Assembly: GCA_046351215.1 (NCBI GenBank)
Contig: JAXLYX010000014.1
Location: 175,696-239,695, forward strand
Length of the DNA stretch: 64,000 nt
Direction: 5' to 3'
From: JAXLYX01 sp046351215
GTDB lineage: Bacteria > Myxococcota_A > Polyangia > Polyangiales > Houyiibacteriaceae
Both the position numbers and the translations under genes were made by a program. This document shows positions 43,732 to 53,024 of this stretch, piece by piece. Every line of letters starts with the position of its first letter. The first letter of the stretch is position 1. A model generated the notes under the pieces. It was given only the letters and a program-made list of their open reading frames with translations. It was not told the origin of the DNA and searched no databases.

Positions 43732-44087
43732 ACGGATGCTCCTGGTCACGCAGATGTGCGTACACCCCCGCACCCCGGCCGCAAGGCCGACGATTAGGTC
43801 ACGAGAGTGGTGGCGCGCGCCCGCGGTGGGCCGCCCTTCCCGCATTCTCCGGCCGCGTGGACCCACGCGACCGGCCTCGGTCGAGGCGGTAGGCGATCGA
43901 CGCACCCAATGCGACCGACCGCCCCCCCTTCATAGCAAGCGCGTGCAGCCAGACAATACAATTCACGCCAATTCCAAGACCGAAACGTAATATTTCATTG
44001 CTGCGCGAATTCCCCGCTGGCCGGGCGCATGCTCGGGGGCCCCGGGTCCCACTCCGCGGCGGTGTGGCCGGCGAGGGTCGGGACCGG
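43732..44087. other. Intergenic region with an A+T-rich patch
   Basis: About 356 bases without a convincing gene. The stretch near 43930-44010 is clearly richer in A+T than its surroundings (contains TACAAT, AATATTTC). It may hold promoter elements for the minus-strand lipoprotein gene or an undetected small RNA. I could not place a -35/-10 pair with good spacing. Confidence 0.4.
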
Positions 44088-44729
44088 TCATCGGGACTCG
44101 AGCTCGACGACCACCGGGGAGCGCACGGAGCCCGGCCAGAGCCCACGGGTCGCCACGTTGAGGAAGCGCGTCTCGTGTCCCTCCGCCCGATGCTCGCCGA
44201 AGGCCTCGTGGATGTGTCCGAAGACGTGGAGCCGAGGCCGCACCTCGACGAGTCGCGCTCGCAGCTCCTCGCACCCGACGTGGACCCCGAAGAAGGTCCG
44301 ATCGCCGAGGCCCTTCGGCGGCCCATGGGTGACGAGCAGGTCGACCTCGCGTGGAACGCGCTCCCACGCTCGGCGGATGTCGGCCCCGCGCTCGCGATTG
44401 AACGCCATGCTCCGGAATGCCGGTGTGGCGGGAGAGCCGTGCACCACGAGGCCTCCGATCTCCACCGTCTCGTCCTCGAGATAGACGAGGCCGAGCTCGG
44501 CGGCGCGCGCCCTCACGTACGAAGGCTGGCTCTCGCAGATGCGGTCGTGATTGCCGGCGACGAAGAGCTTGGTCGTCGCGGGCTGGACGGCGAGCCACTC
44601 GAGGAAATCGTCGAGCTCTTCCCGAGTGCCACGTCGCGTGATGTCCCCGGCGTGGACGAGCAGGTCGACCGCCGGAACGGCGATGCGTCGGTGCGCCATG
44701 TGAGTGTCGGAGAGGAAGGCGATCTTCAC
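44088..44729 (-). CDS. Calcineurin-like metallophosphoesterase
   Basis: The 213-residue protein has the full metallophosphatase motif set: SDTH (IAFLSDTHMAHRRI), GDITR (VHAGDITRRG), GNHD (FVAGNHDRICESQ), THGPP (LLVTHGPPKGLG) and GHIH (VFGHIHEAFGEH). The arrangement is that of the MPPED/UPF0046-type cytoplasmic phosphodiesterases. The substrate is unknown. The ATG at 44729 starts right at the first strand. Confidence 0.92.
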   Translation of the reverse strand: MKIAFLSDTHMAHRRIAVPAVDLLVHAGDITRRGTREELDDFLEWLAVQPATTKLFVAGNHDRICESQPSYVRARAAELGLVYLEDETVEIGGLVVHGSPATPAFRSMAFNRERGADIRRAWERVPREVDLLVTHGPPKGLGDRTFFGVHVGCEELRARLVEVRPRLHVFGHIHEAFGEHRAEGHETRFLNVATRGLWPGSVRSPVVVELESR

Positions 44730-45081
44730 GGCTGCGGCTCCGCCCGAAGCCCGAGAGTCGTCCGGGCCACTTCCTCCTCCTAATCGACTTCCGCGTTCGA
44801 GGCGAGAGCCGGGCAGCGCGTCTGGCTCTCGCGGAACCTCACCGCAGCTCGAACGACATCCGCAGGGTTTCGGTCAGCGAGGCGAACCAGCATGCTCTTG
44901 GAGGCTTCCTCACGAAACGGCGGCGCGGTCTGCGAGCCGAGATTCCGATCGCTGCACGGGTCTCGCACCGGGGACGAATGCAACTTCCAAACCCCGCTTT
45001 GCCGTGCTTTTCTTTCCACGTAACGATCGACCCCTTCCCGAGACACAGTCCGGATTCCGGGTCGATCGACAGGAGAGACGC
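44730..45081. other. Intergenic region before the AT-hook gene
   Basis: A 352-base region of noticeably lower G+C than the neighbours, containing no gene I can support. Its 3' end carries the leader inverted repeat listed separately. A small minus-strand open frame (44780-45046) has no ribosome-binding site and unusual codons, so I do not call it. Confidence 0.5.
45024..45068 (+). promoter_or_regulatory. Leader inverted repeat just upstream of the AT-hook gene ribosome-binding site
   Basis: CGATCGACCC (45024-45033) and GGGTCGATCG (45059-45068) are perfect 10-base arms separated by 25 bases. The second arm ends two bases before AGGAG (45071) and 13 bases before the ATG at 45082. As RNA it could form a hairpin that masks or exposes the ribosome-binding site. 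As DNA it could be a widely spaced operator. Confidence 0.5.
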
Positions 45082-45540
45082 ATGGCGAAGCAGAAGAAGG
45101 CCGCGAAGAGCTCGGGCGGACGTGGTAGCGCGGAGGCGATCCAGAAGCGCCGGGCCGCCCGCCACCTCAACACGATCCTCCTCGGAGGAGGATCGGCCGA
45201 GTCCAAGCTCGACGGTCGGACCGAGAAGCGCCGCAAGCGGCTCCTCAAGGAGCTGACCGACGGGAAGTCGGGTCAGCCCCTCAAGCCGATCGACGTGGTC
45301 TCGCACGTCGACGAGCTGCTCGGGCTCGGAGAGACCATGGCCTCGATCAAGAAGGCGGGTGTGAAGGCGCGGAAGACCGCCGCGACGCCGGACGTCGTGG
45401 ACGCCGTGCGCAAGGCGCAGGACGCCTACTCCTTCCGTTCCGAGGCGTGGAAGATGCTGGGCCTGTCGCTCGAAGAGCTGACGGCGCCCGCCGCGCCGAA
45501 GGCCGGACGCGGACGTCCGCGCAAGAAGAGCAAGGGATGA
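45082..45540 (+). CDS. Small basic protein with C-terminal AT-hook motif
   Basis: The 152-residue protein is highly basic: its N-terminus is Lys/Ser/Gly-rich (MAKQKKAAKSSGGRGS). A helical centre (SHVDELLGLGETMASIKKAG) follows, and it ends in a canonical AT-hook core (GRGRPRKKSKG). AT-hooks bind the minor groove of A+T-rich DNA, so a nucleoid-associated or architectural role is likely. It is not a known family to me. It has a long low-G+C leader with an inverted repeat next to the ribosome-binding site (AGGAG). Confidence 0.7.
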   Translation: MAKQKKAAKSSGGRGSAEAIQKRRAARHLNTILLGGGSAESKLDGRTEKRRKRLLKELTDGKSGQPLKPIDVVSHVDELLGLGETMASIKKAGVKARKTAATPDVVDAVRKAQDAYSFRSEAWKMLGLSLEELTAPAAPKAGRGRPRKKSKG

Positions 45541-45606
45541 GCGCCTCGCCGGTCTTCACTTCCGTGTAGACAAGGCGACACCGAAGCGCTAAGACGCTTC
45601 CGCCTC

Positions 45607-45678
45607 GGCGCCGTAGCCAAGTGGTTAGGCAACGGTTTGCAAAACCGTCACACACCGGTTCGAATCCGGTCGGCGCCT
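45607..45678 (+). tRNA. tRNA-Cys (anticodon GCA)
   Basis: A complete cloverleaf reads GGCGCCG ... CGGCGCC for the acceptor stem, ACGGT-TTGCAAA-ACCGT for the anticodon arm with GCA at positions 34-36, and ACCGG-TTCGAAT-CCGGT for the T arm. The 3' CCA is encoded right after it (45679-45681). No repeat of its 3' end marking an integrated element was seen downstream. Confidence 0.95.
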
Positions 45679-45709
45679 CCAAGAAACCTCTGCCGAGGAT
45701 CCTCTTCGC

Positions 45710-45737
45710 GACCCCCGCACCCCTCGTGGCGGGGGTC
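45710..45737 (+). terminator. Putative terminator of tRNA-Cys
   Basis: GACCCCCGC (45710-45718) pairs with GCGGGGGTC (45729-45737). It lies about 30 bases after the tRNA. The T-tract is weak (GTCGTCGCATTT), so the call is moderate. Confidence 0.45.
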
Positions 45738-45881
45738 GTCGCATTTCGGCCTCCCGCGTCCCGCGCCCCCGGTCCGGCGGATGCCCGGTCTCGCCCTCCG
45801 CGGCCCCGGCTCGCCCTGCGTCCGCCGCGCCATCTGCTAGACATCCGCCGGCCCGCGCCGTCGCGGGGGCCCTCCCCCGAC

Positions 45882-48800
45882 ATGAGCGCCGAAGCCGCAG
45901 CCGTCCGCGCCCCCGACCCTTCGACCTCGCGCCTGCGGGAAGTCGCCGCGAGCGGCTTCGCCGGCTTCCTGGCCGGTCTCTTCACCGGCCTCGGCGACTA
46001 CGGGGCGTCCTGGCTCTGGCTGCCGCTCTGGTCGGACCGCCTCTCGTTCCTCGGACGCGTGCTCGCGCTCGAGGCGCCGCTCGGCGGGCTCCTCGGCGCG
46101 GCGCTCGGAGCCTTCCACGCCTTCGTCGTGGGGCCGCTGCTCGACAAGGTCGCGGCGCGCTCCTCGAGGCCCTCGCGCGCGCGGGACCTGCTCTTCCCGA
46201 TCGCCTACGTCGGCCTGCTCGCCCCGGCGCTCCGTCTCGTCTCCGTGCTCCTCTTCACGGGCGGGAAGATGCAGCGACTCGCGCACAAGGGTGCGCTGTC
46301 GGTCACGGCCTTCGTCGTGCTGCTCGTGGGCTCCTACGTCGCGCTCCTGCTGGGTCGGAAGCTCGTCTCCGCGGCCGAGCGCCGAGGCTCGCGCGCTCGT
46401 GACCTGCTCGCGCTCGCGCTGCTCGCCGTCGCATTCCTCGGCGGCAAGGCGAACCAGCACGTCCTCCCGAACCTCTACGAGTACCTGCACGCCTCGCTCG
46501 CGCTGGCCTCGTTCGCCCTCGCCTACCTGGGCTCCGCGCTCCTCGTCGACCGCGCCCGCGAACGTCCGGCTCTCGAGGCGCGCCTCGTCCAAGCGGCGGT
46601 CGCGACCGCGACGCTCGCCGCGATCGGTCTGCTCGCGAACCTCGGCACGCTCGAGGCGAACCAGAACGTCCGTGTCGCGCTCCTCGATCCGAAGGCGCCC
46701 CATGCGCGCACCGTCGTGCGGGGCCTCGCGCCGCTGCTCCGACGGCTCGAGGGGCGCCGGTACGAGCTCACGCCGGAGCAACGGGCGCGCGCCGCGCGCC
46801 TCCGTCGACGCACGGCCTGGACCGGCCCGCCGCTGCCGCAGACCCCGGGCGCCCACGTCCTGCTGGTGACCATCGACGCGCTCCGCGCCGACCACCTCGG
46901 CACCTACGGCTACGGCCGAGGCCTGTCGCCGAACCTCGACGCGTTCGCGCGCGAGGGCGTGGTCTTCGAGCGCGCCTACGCCGCGGCGCCGCACTCGAGC
47001 TACTCGCTCTGCTCGCTCCAGACGTCGGAGTACATCCACGAGGTCGTCGACCTGCGACTTCCGCTCCCCGAGGAGACGATGGCGAGCGTGCTCGGCGACG
47101 TCGGGTACCACACCGCCGCCTTCTACACGCTCGGCATCTTCCACACCGAGGGCGAGCGGCTCCGTCCCTACGAGGAAGGCGTCTTCGCCTTCCAGCGGCA
47201 CGAGCACACGAACTTCCGTGCCGAGGAGCGGGTCGACAAGGCCCTCGAGGAATACGACCGGATCCTGGAACGGGGCGAGCCGCCGAGCTTCGTGTGGACG
47301 CACTTCTTCGACGTCCACGAGCCCTACCTCGACACGTCCCTCGGCTCGGCGGACATGGACCGCTACGACGCCGAGATCCGCAACGTCGACCGAGCCTTCG
47401 CACGGCTGATCCGCGAGACGAAGAAGCGCATCCACCGGCCGCTCGTGGTCGTCGTCACCGCGGACCACGGCGAGGAGTTCCACGATCACGGCGGCGTCTA
47501 CCACGGCTCGACGCTGTACGAGGAGCAGACGCGCGTCCCGCTGATCGTGCACGCTCCGGGGCTCGCGGGCCGACGCGTCGCGGAGCCCGTCGAGCTCGTC
47601 GACGTGGCGCCGACCATCCTCGGTCTCGTCGGGCTCGGCACGGCGACGACGATGCGGGGAGACGACCTCCGGCCCTACGCGATGGGCTATGCCCGCCGGA
47701 CGGCGCCCGCCTTCTCGGCCGTCGCCCACAAACGGATGATCGTCGAGTGGCCGTACAAGCTCGTCGCCGACCTCCGCTTCGACGTGTACGAGCTCTACGA
47801 CCTCTCGCACGACGCCCGCGAACGCCGCAACCTCGCGAGCCAGCAGGCCGGGCGTCTCGACGCGATGCGCGCCGGGATCTACGCGTGGCTCGACGGCATC
47901 AAGAGCTCGGCGGCCGGGGGTCGGTCGGACCCGCGCGTGCTCGCGCTCGATTGGGGACGGCTCGGTGACCGACGCGCGGTCGAGCCTCTCTCGACGCTCC
48001 TCGTCGACGAGCAGGCTCCGACCGATCGGCGCACCGAGGCCGCACGCCTCCTCGGTCGGCTCGCCGATCCGAGAGCCAAACCGGCGCTCGTCCGTGCGCT
48101 CTCGAGCCGCGATTCCATGGTCGCCGCGGAGTCCGCCATCGCGCTCGGCCGAATGTACGACCGTCGCGGCCTGCGGGCGCTCCGGGGTCTCGTGCGCTCG
48201 GAGGATCCTTCGATCCGCATCCGCTCCGGGATCTCGCTCGCTCGCCTCGAGGACCGCGCCGCGGTGCCGGCCCTGCTCGAGACGCTGCGGGTCAGCCAGG
48301 ATCAGTTCGAGCGCGAGGAAGCCGTCCGCTGGCTCGGTCGGCTCCGCGATCCCGTGGCGGTGGATCCGCTCATCGAGCTCCTTCCCGACTATCGCATCCG
48401 CCACATGACGGTGGTGGCCCTCGGACGTCTGCGCGACCCACGCGCCTTCGAGCCCCTGATGGCGATGCTGGGCTGGGAGCATCACTCGCACATCCGGAAC
48501 AACCTGACCCAGGCGCTCGGGGAATTCGGGGACCCGCGGGCAATCCCCGCGCTGATCACGATCGCCGCGCGCGAGTCGGACCTCTCGTCCCCGTCCGAGT
48601 CTCTCGTGCGGCTCGGCGCGATCGGCCGAGGGGCGATCGGGGGCATCGACTTCGATCGGGCGTCCACCCGCGGAGTGGCGGGGATCGGCGAGTGCCAGGA
48701 GGGCGACCTCGACTACGAGTGGAGCTACGTCGGACGCACCACCTGCAAGACGATGACGAGCGAGGTGCGCGTGCCGCTCTCGATTCCTCCGCAGCTGGCG

Positions 48801-49058
48801 CGGGCGCGCGGCGAGGTCGTCGTCCTCCTACGGGCCAAGAGCGGCGTGGCCAACCAGCCCGGTCATGCGACGCTGACGATCGGTCGCCGTCGGTTCGGGC
48901 CGATCGCGCTCGACGGAACGCTCCGCGAGTATCGCTTCGTGCTCCCGAGCGCGGAGCTGCGATCGGGCCACGTCGAGGCGGTGATCACGATGGGCTCGGC
49001 CTCGGACGTCGCCGAGCTCGACCACCTCCTGCTCCTCGCGGTGCAGGCGGACGGCTGA
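45882..49058 (+). CDS. Large membrane protein with alkaline-phosphatase-superfamily domain and HEAT repeats
   Basis: The 1058-residue protein has several N-terminal hydrophobic segments (about 15-260) and then an alkaline-phosphatase/sulfatase-fold domain (about 325-690). The fold domain shows the metal residue in LLVTIDALRADHLGTYGYGR (D332) and VVTADHGEEFHDHGGVYHG. The usual CxPxR/SxPxR nucleophile motif is missing; the matching place reads AAPHSSYSLCSL. About five HEAT repeats (about 695-915) follow (ALSSRDSMVAAESAIALGRM), then a C-terminal beta-rich domain. It may transfer or remove phosphate, sulfate or phosphoglycerol groups on envelope glycans. It ends one base from the convergent Glf-like gene. 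Confidence 0.78.
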   Translation: MSAEAAAVRAPDPSTSRLREVAASGFAGFLAGLFTGLGDYGASWLWLPLWSDRLSFLGRVLALEAPLGGLLGAALGAFHAFVVGPLLDKVAARSSRPSRARDLLFPIAYVGLLAPALRLVSVLLFTGGKMQRLAHKGALSVTAFVVLLVGSYVALLLGRKLVSAAERRGSRARDLLALALLAVAFLGGKANQHVLPNLYEYLHASLALASFALAYLGSALLVDRARERPALEARLVQAAVATATLAAIGLLANLGTLEANQNVRVALLDPKAPHARTVVRGLAPLLRRLEGRRYELTPEQRARAARLRRRTAWTGPPLPQTPGAHVLLVTIDALRADHLGTYGYGRGLSPNLDAFAREGVVFERAYAAAPHSSYSLCSLQTSEYIHEVVDLRLPLPEETMASVLGDVGYHTAAFYTLGIFHTEGERLRPYEEGVFAFQRHEHTNFRAEERVDKALEEYDRILERGEPPSFVWTHFFDVHEPYLDTSLGSADMDRYDAEIRNVDRAFARLIRETKKRIHRPLVVVVTADHGEEFHDHGGVYHGSTLYEEQTRVPLIVHAPGLAGRRVAEPVELVDVAPTILGLVGLGTATTMRGDDLRPYAMGYARRTAPAFSAVAHKRMIVEWPYKLVADLRFDVYELYDLSHDARERRNLASQQAGRLDAMRAGIYAWLDGIKSSAAGGRSDPRVLALDWGRLGDRRAVEPLSTLLVDEQAPTDRRTEAARLLGRLADPRAKPALVRALSSRDSMVAAESAIALGRMYDRRGLRALRGLVRSEDPSIRIRSGISLARLEDRAAVPALLETLRVSQDQFEREEAVRWLGRLRDPVAVDPLIELLPDYRIRHMTVVALGRLRDPRAFEPLMAMLGWEHHSHIRNNLTQALGEFGDPRAIPALITIAARESDLSSPSESLVRLGAIGRGAIGGIDFDRASTRGVAGIGECQEGDLDYEWSYVGRTTCKTMTSEVRVPLSIPPQLARARGEVVVLLRAKSGVANQPGHATLTIGRRRFGPIALDGTLREYRFVLPSAELRSGHVEAVITMGSASDVAELDHLLLLAVQADG

Positions 49059-49059
49059 T

Positions 49060-50334
<1,275 letters not shown>

Positions 50335-50374
50335 GGATACCTCTCGTGGCCCCGAGCCTAGTCGAGGGCCTCGG

Positions 50375-51304
50375 TCATCGGAAGCCCCGCACGACCCGGA
50401 GGGAGCTCGCGTCGCGCAGCTCGCCGATCGCGAGGAGCGAGCCGTCCGGGGCGAAGAGGGCCGCGGCGCGTCCGGGCACGAGCGACGCGGCGCCTTCGGC
50501 GACGCCCTCCGCGAGGAGGATCGGACGTCCGTGGAAGGCGTCCTTCGCCCCTCGCTCCGTGAGGGTCACGCGGGGAAGCGCCGCCACCGCCTCTCCGAGC
50601 GGGAGGAGGCGACCGACGAGCGCCTCGCGCGACGCGTCGTCGACCTTGGCGAACGCCTCGAACGGAACGGCGTCCTCGATCCGGAAGCGGCCGCTCGCCG
50701 TGCGACGGAGGGCGACGAGATGACCGACCGTGCCGAGCGCCCGGGCGAGGTCCCGACCGAACGATCGGACGTAGAACCCCTTTCCCGCGTGGAGCTCGAA
50801 GACGAGCTCGGCTCCCTCGATCGCCGTGACGGTGACCGCGTGCAGAACGACGCGGCGGACCGGCGCCTCGACCTTCTCGCCACGCCGCGCCCGACGATGG
50901 AGCGCCTCGCCGTCGACCTTGATCGCGGAGACGATCGGCGCTTCCTGATCGTGCTCGCCGAGGAAGGCCTCGGCCGCGCGCTGCACCGCGACGAGGTCGA
51001 GGGGCGGGACCGGCGCGGTCTCGGTCACCTCGCCCTGCGCGTCGAGCGAGGACGTCGTGGCGCCGAGCGCGAGTCGGGCCTCGTAGCGCTTGTCGTCGGC
51101 CGTCAGGTAGGGGACGAGCTTCGTCGCCTCGCCGACGGCCAGCACGAGCACTCCGGTCGCCATCGGATCGAGCGTCCCCGCATGGCCGATCTCGCGCGTG
51201 CGAAGGGCTCGACGCGCGCGCGCGACGACGTCGTGCGACGTCGGTCCGAGGGGCTTGTCGACGACGAGCACGCCGCTCGGCTTCTTTCCGGGCGCCTCTC
51301 CCAC
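50375..51304 (-). CDS. truB: tRNA pseudouridine(55) synthase TruB
   Basis: TruB makes the T-loop pseudouridine at position 55. The 309-residue protein contains the catalytic motif IGHAGTLDPMATGVLVLA (Asp at about D46), then YEARLALGATTSSLDAQGEV and the substrate-binding GKGFYVRSFGRDLARALGTV. A C-terminal PUA-like part follows. It is the last classical gene of the nusA-infB operon and begins with a GTG six bases after nrnA. Confidence 0.95.
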   Translation of the reverse strand: MGEAPGKKPSGVLVVDKPLGPTSHDVVARARRALRTREIGHAGTLDPMATGVLVLAVGEATKLVPYLTADDKRYEARLALGATTSSLDAQGEVTETAPVPPLDLVAVQRAAEAFLGEHDQEAPIVSAIKVDGEALHRRARRGEKVEAPVRRVVLHAVTVTAIEGAELVFELHAGKGFYVRSFGRDLARALGTVGHLVALRRTASGRFRIEDAVPFEAFAKVDDASREALVGRLLPLGEAVAALPRVTLTERGAKDAFHGRPILLAEGVAEGAASLVPGRAAALFAPDGSLLAIGELRDASSLRVVRGFR

Positions 51305-51310
51305 GCGGCC

Positions 51311-52300
51311 TCAGACCTCGAGGAGCTTCCGCGCCTCGGCGACCACGAGCTTGCGCGCCGCATCGAGGTCGCCGGGGAGCTGGGCCCCCGCCGCGCCGCG
51401 GTGACCGCCGCCGCCCAGGGCGACGGCGATGCGCGAGATGTCGATGACGCCGCGCGAACGCAGGCTGACCTTCGTGTCGATCCGACTCGTTCCGTCCTCG
51501 AGGGCGACGGGCCACTCCCAGAGCAGGCAGGCGACCTGCACGCCGAGGAGCATGCGTCCGTAGTTCACCATGCCCTCGACCATGTCGTCGTTCGCGCCGC
51601 AGCTCGCGAGCATGGCGCGCGTCACCCGGAGGAGCGCCAGCTTCCCGTCGAGCTCGGTCTCGAGCGTGTCGAGCACCATGCCGAGCAGACGCAGCCGCTC
51701 GGCCTCCCAGCCCTCGAAGAGGTGGTAGGCGACCAGCCAGGGATCCGCCCCGGCCTCGAGGAGGCGGGCGCCGATCCGCAGCGTGGCGGCTGTGGTGACC
51801 GGATAGCGGAACCCTCCGGTGTCGGCCACGATCGCCGCGTAGAGGGGCTGCGCGATCGACTCGTCGAACGATCCGGCGCCGAGCTCGTCGGCGATGCGCA
51901 CGACGATCTCGCCCGTCGCGCATGCCTTCACGTCGCGCACGATCACGTCGCCGACGTCGTCGTGTGCCGCATGGTGGTCGACCACGACGAGCGGGCCGCG
52001 CACCTCGCGCGGCGGAAGGCCGACGGGCAGGAGGCTGGCGGCCGCAGTGTCCGTGACGAAGGTCGCATCGAAGCGCGCGTCGTCGGGGAGCACGAGGACG
52101 ATCTCCCCGGGCGCCGGGAGGAACCGGAGGTTCAGCGGCAGGGTCTCGGGAACGAAGACGGTCGCCCGCTTCCCGATGCGCTTCAGGATCCGCGCGAGTC
52201 CGAGGGCCGAGCCGAGGGCGTCCGCGTCCGGGCGGCGGTGGCACGTGACCAGGAAGTCCGTGCCGGACCGCACGAGCGCGATCGCGTCGGCGAAGTTCAC
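51311..52300 (-). CDS. nrnA: DHH-DHHA1 phosphoesterase, NrnA-like
   Basis: NrnA-type proteins degrade nanoRNAs and pAp. The 329-residue product has the DHH motif set VTCHRRPDADALGSALGLAR, FDATFVTDTAAAS, VVVDHHAAHDDVGDV and AAIVADTGGFRYPVTT. The C-terminal DHHA1 RNA-binding glycine-rich GGGGHRGAAGAQL follows. The GTG start overlaps the rbfA stop codon (GTGA). It lies between rbfA and truB, a standard neighbourhood. Confidence 0.92.
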   Translation of the reverse strand: MNFADAIALVRSGTDFLVTCHRRPDADALGSALGLARILKRIGKRATVFVPETLPLNLRFLPAPGEIVLVLPDDARFDATFVTDTAAASLLPVGLPPREVRGPLVVVDHHAAHDDVGDVIVRDVKACATGEIVVRIADELGAGSFDESIAQPLYAAIVADTGGFRYPVTTAATLRIGARLLEAGADPWLVAYHLFEGWEAERLRLLGMVLDTLETELDGKLALLRVTRAMLASCGANDDMVEGMVNYGRMLLGVQVACLLWEWPVALEDGTSRIDTKVSLRSRGVIDISRIAVALGGGGHRGAAGAQLPGDLDAARKLVVAEARKLLEV

Positions 52301-52695
52301 GACTTCTTCCCTCCACCGCCCCGACGCTCGTCGTCGCGATGGATCTCGTCGAAGAGGCTCTCGATGCGAAGCGCCTGGTCCACGACGTCGTCCCAATGGA
52401 AGCGTAGCTCCGGACTCGTGCGGATGGCGAGCCTTCGCCCCACTTCCCGCCGGAGGAAGCCGGACGCACGCTCGAGGGCGTCGAGCGCGCGCTTCTGCTT
52501 CGCGGGCGTGGCCTCGCCGAGCAGCCGCACGTAGATTCGCGCGTGGGAGAGGTCGTCGGAGACGCGGACGGCCGAGATCACGACATCGGCGACCCCCGGA
52601 TCGTGGACGGCGCCCTTGAGGAAGAGGTCCATGAGCTCTTCCCGGATGCGCTCGCCGACCCGGCCCGCCCGCTGCTTGCCTTCCTCACGCGCCAT
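52297..52695 (-). CDS. rbfA: Ribosome-binding factor A
   Basis: RbfA binds 30S precursors during maturation and cold adaptation. The 132-residue protein has a KH-like fold with VADVVISAVRVSDDLSHARI and the helix LERASGFLRREVGRRLAIRT, and ends RFHWDDVVDQALRIESLFDE. It overlaps the DUF503 gene by 11 bases and the nrnA start by four, so the three are tightly packed. Confidence 0.93.
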   Translation of the reverse strand: MAREEGKQRAGRVGERIREELMDLFLKGAVHDPGVADVVISAVRVSDDLSHARIYVRLLGEATPAKQKRALDALERASGFLRREVGRRLAIRTSPELRFHWDDVVDQALRIESLFDEIHRDDERRGGGGKKS

Positions 52696-53005
52696 GGCGC
52701 CGTCCCATCCCGAGCTCCCCGACGTGGAGGAGCTCCATGTTGCGCCCGACGACGAGGGCCTTGCCCTGCGCCGCGACGAAGTCGGCCACCGTGTCGATCA
52801 TGGAATTCGCATGGGCTCCGTCGTTCGACACGACCGCGAAGCCGAGCACGGCCGTCCGGTGGGAGTCCATGGCGTCGACCTCGGCGGCCGCGACGCTGAA
52901 TCGGGCGCGCACGCGATCGAGGAGAGGCCGCACCACCGCTCGCTTCCCCTTCAGGGAATCGTTCCCAGGGATGGAGAGCGTGATGCGGCAGACCCCGACG
53001 ACCAT
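52685..53005 (-). CDS. DUF503 (YlxP-like) protein
   Basis: The 106-residue protein matches the DUF503/YlxP family found in nusA-infB-rbfA operons. It has VGVCRITLSIPGNDSLKGKR, VVRPLLDRVRARFSVAAAEV and AVLGFAVVSNDGAHANSMID. It is probably RNA- or ribosome-associated; the function is not established. It lies 19 bases after infB and overlaps rbfA by 11 bases. Confidence 0.9.
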   Translation of the reverse strand: MVVGVCRITLSIPGNDSLKGKRAVVRPLLDRVRARFSVAAAEVDAMDSHRTAVLGFAVVSNDGAHANSMIDTVADFVAAQGKALVVGRNMELLHVGELGMGRRHGA

Positions 53006-53024
53006 GGCGCGCCGCCCGGCCCGC

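Noticed and set aside
44780..45046. An 88-residue minus-strand open frame in the gap before the AT-hook gene
   Set aside because: It has no ribosome-binding site or recognisable domain, and its codon bias is unlike the neighbours.
45607..45881. tRNA-Cys as the attachment site of an integrated element
   Set aside because: No repeat of the tRNA 3' end, integrase or mobility gene appears on either side.
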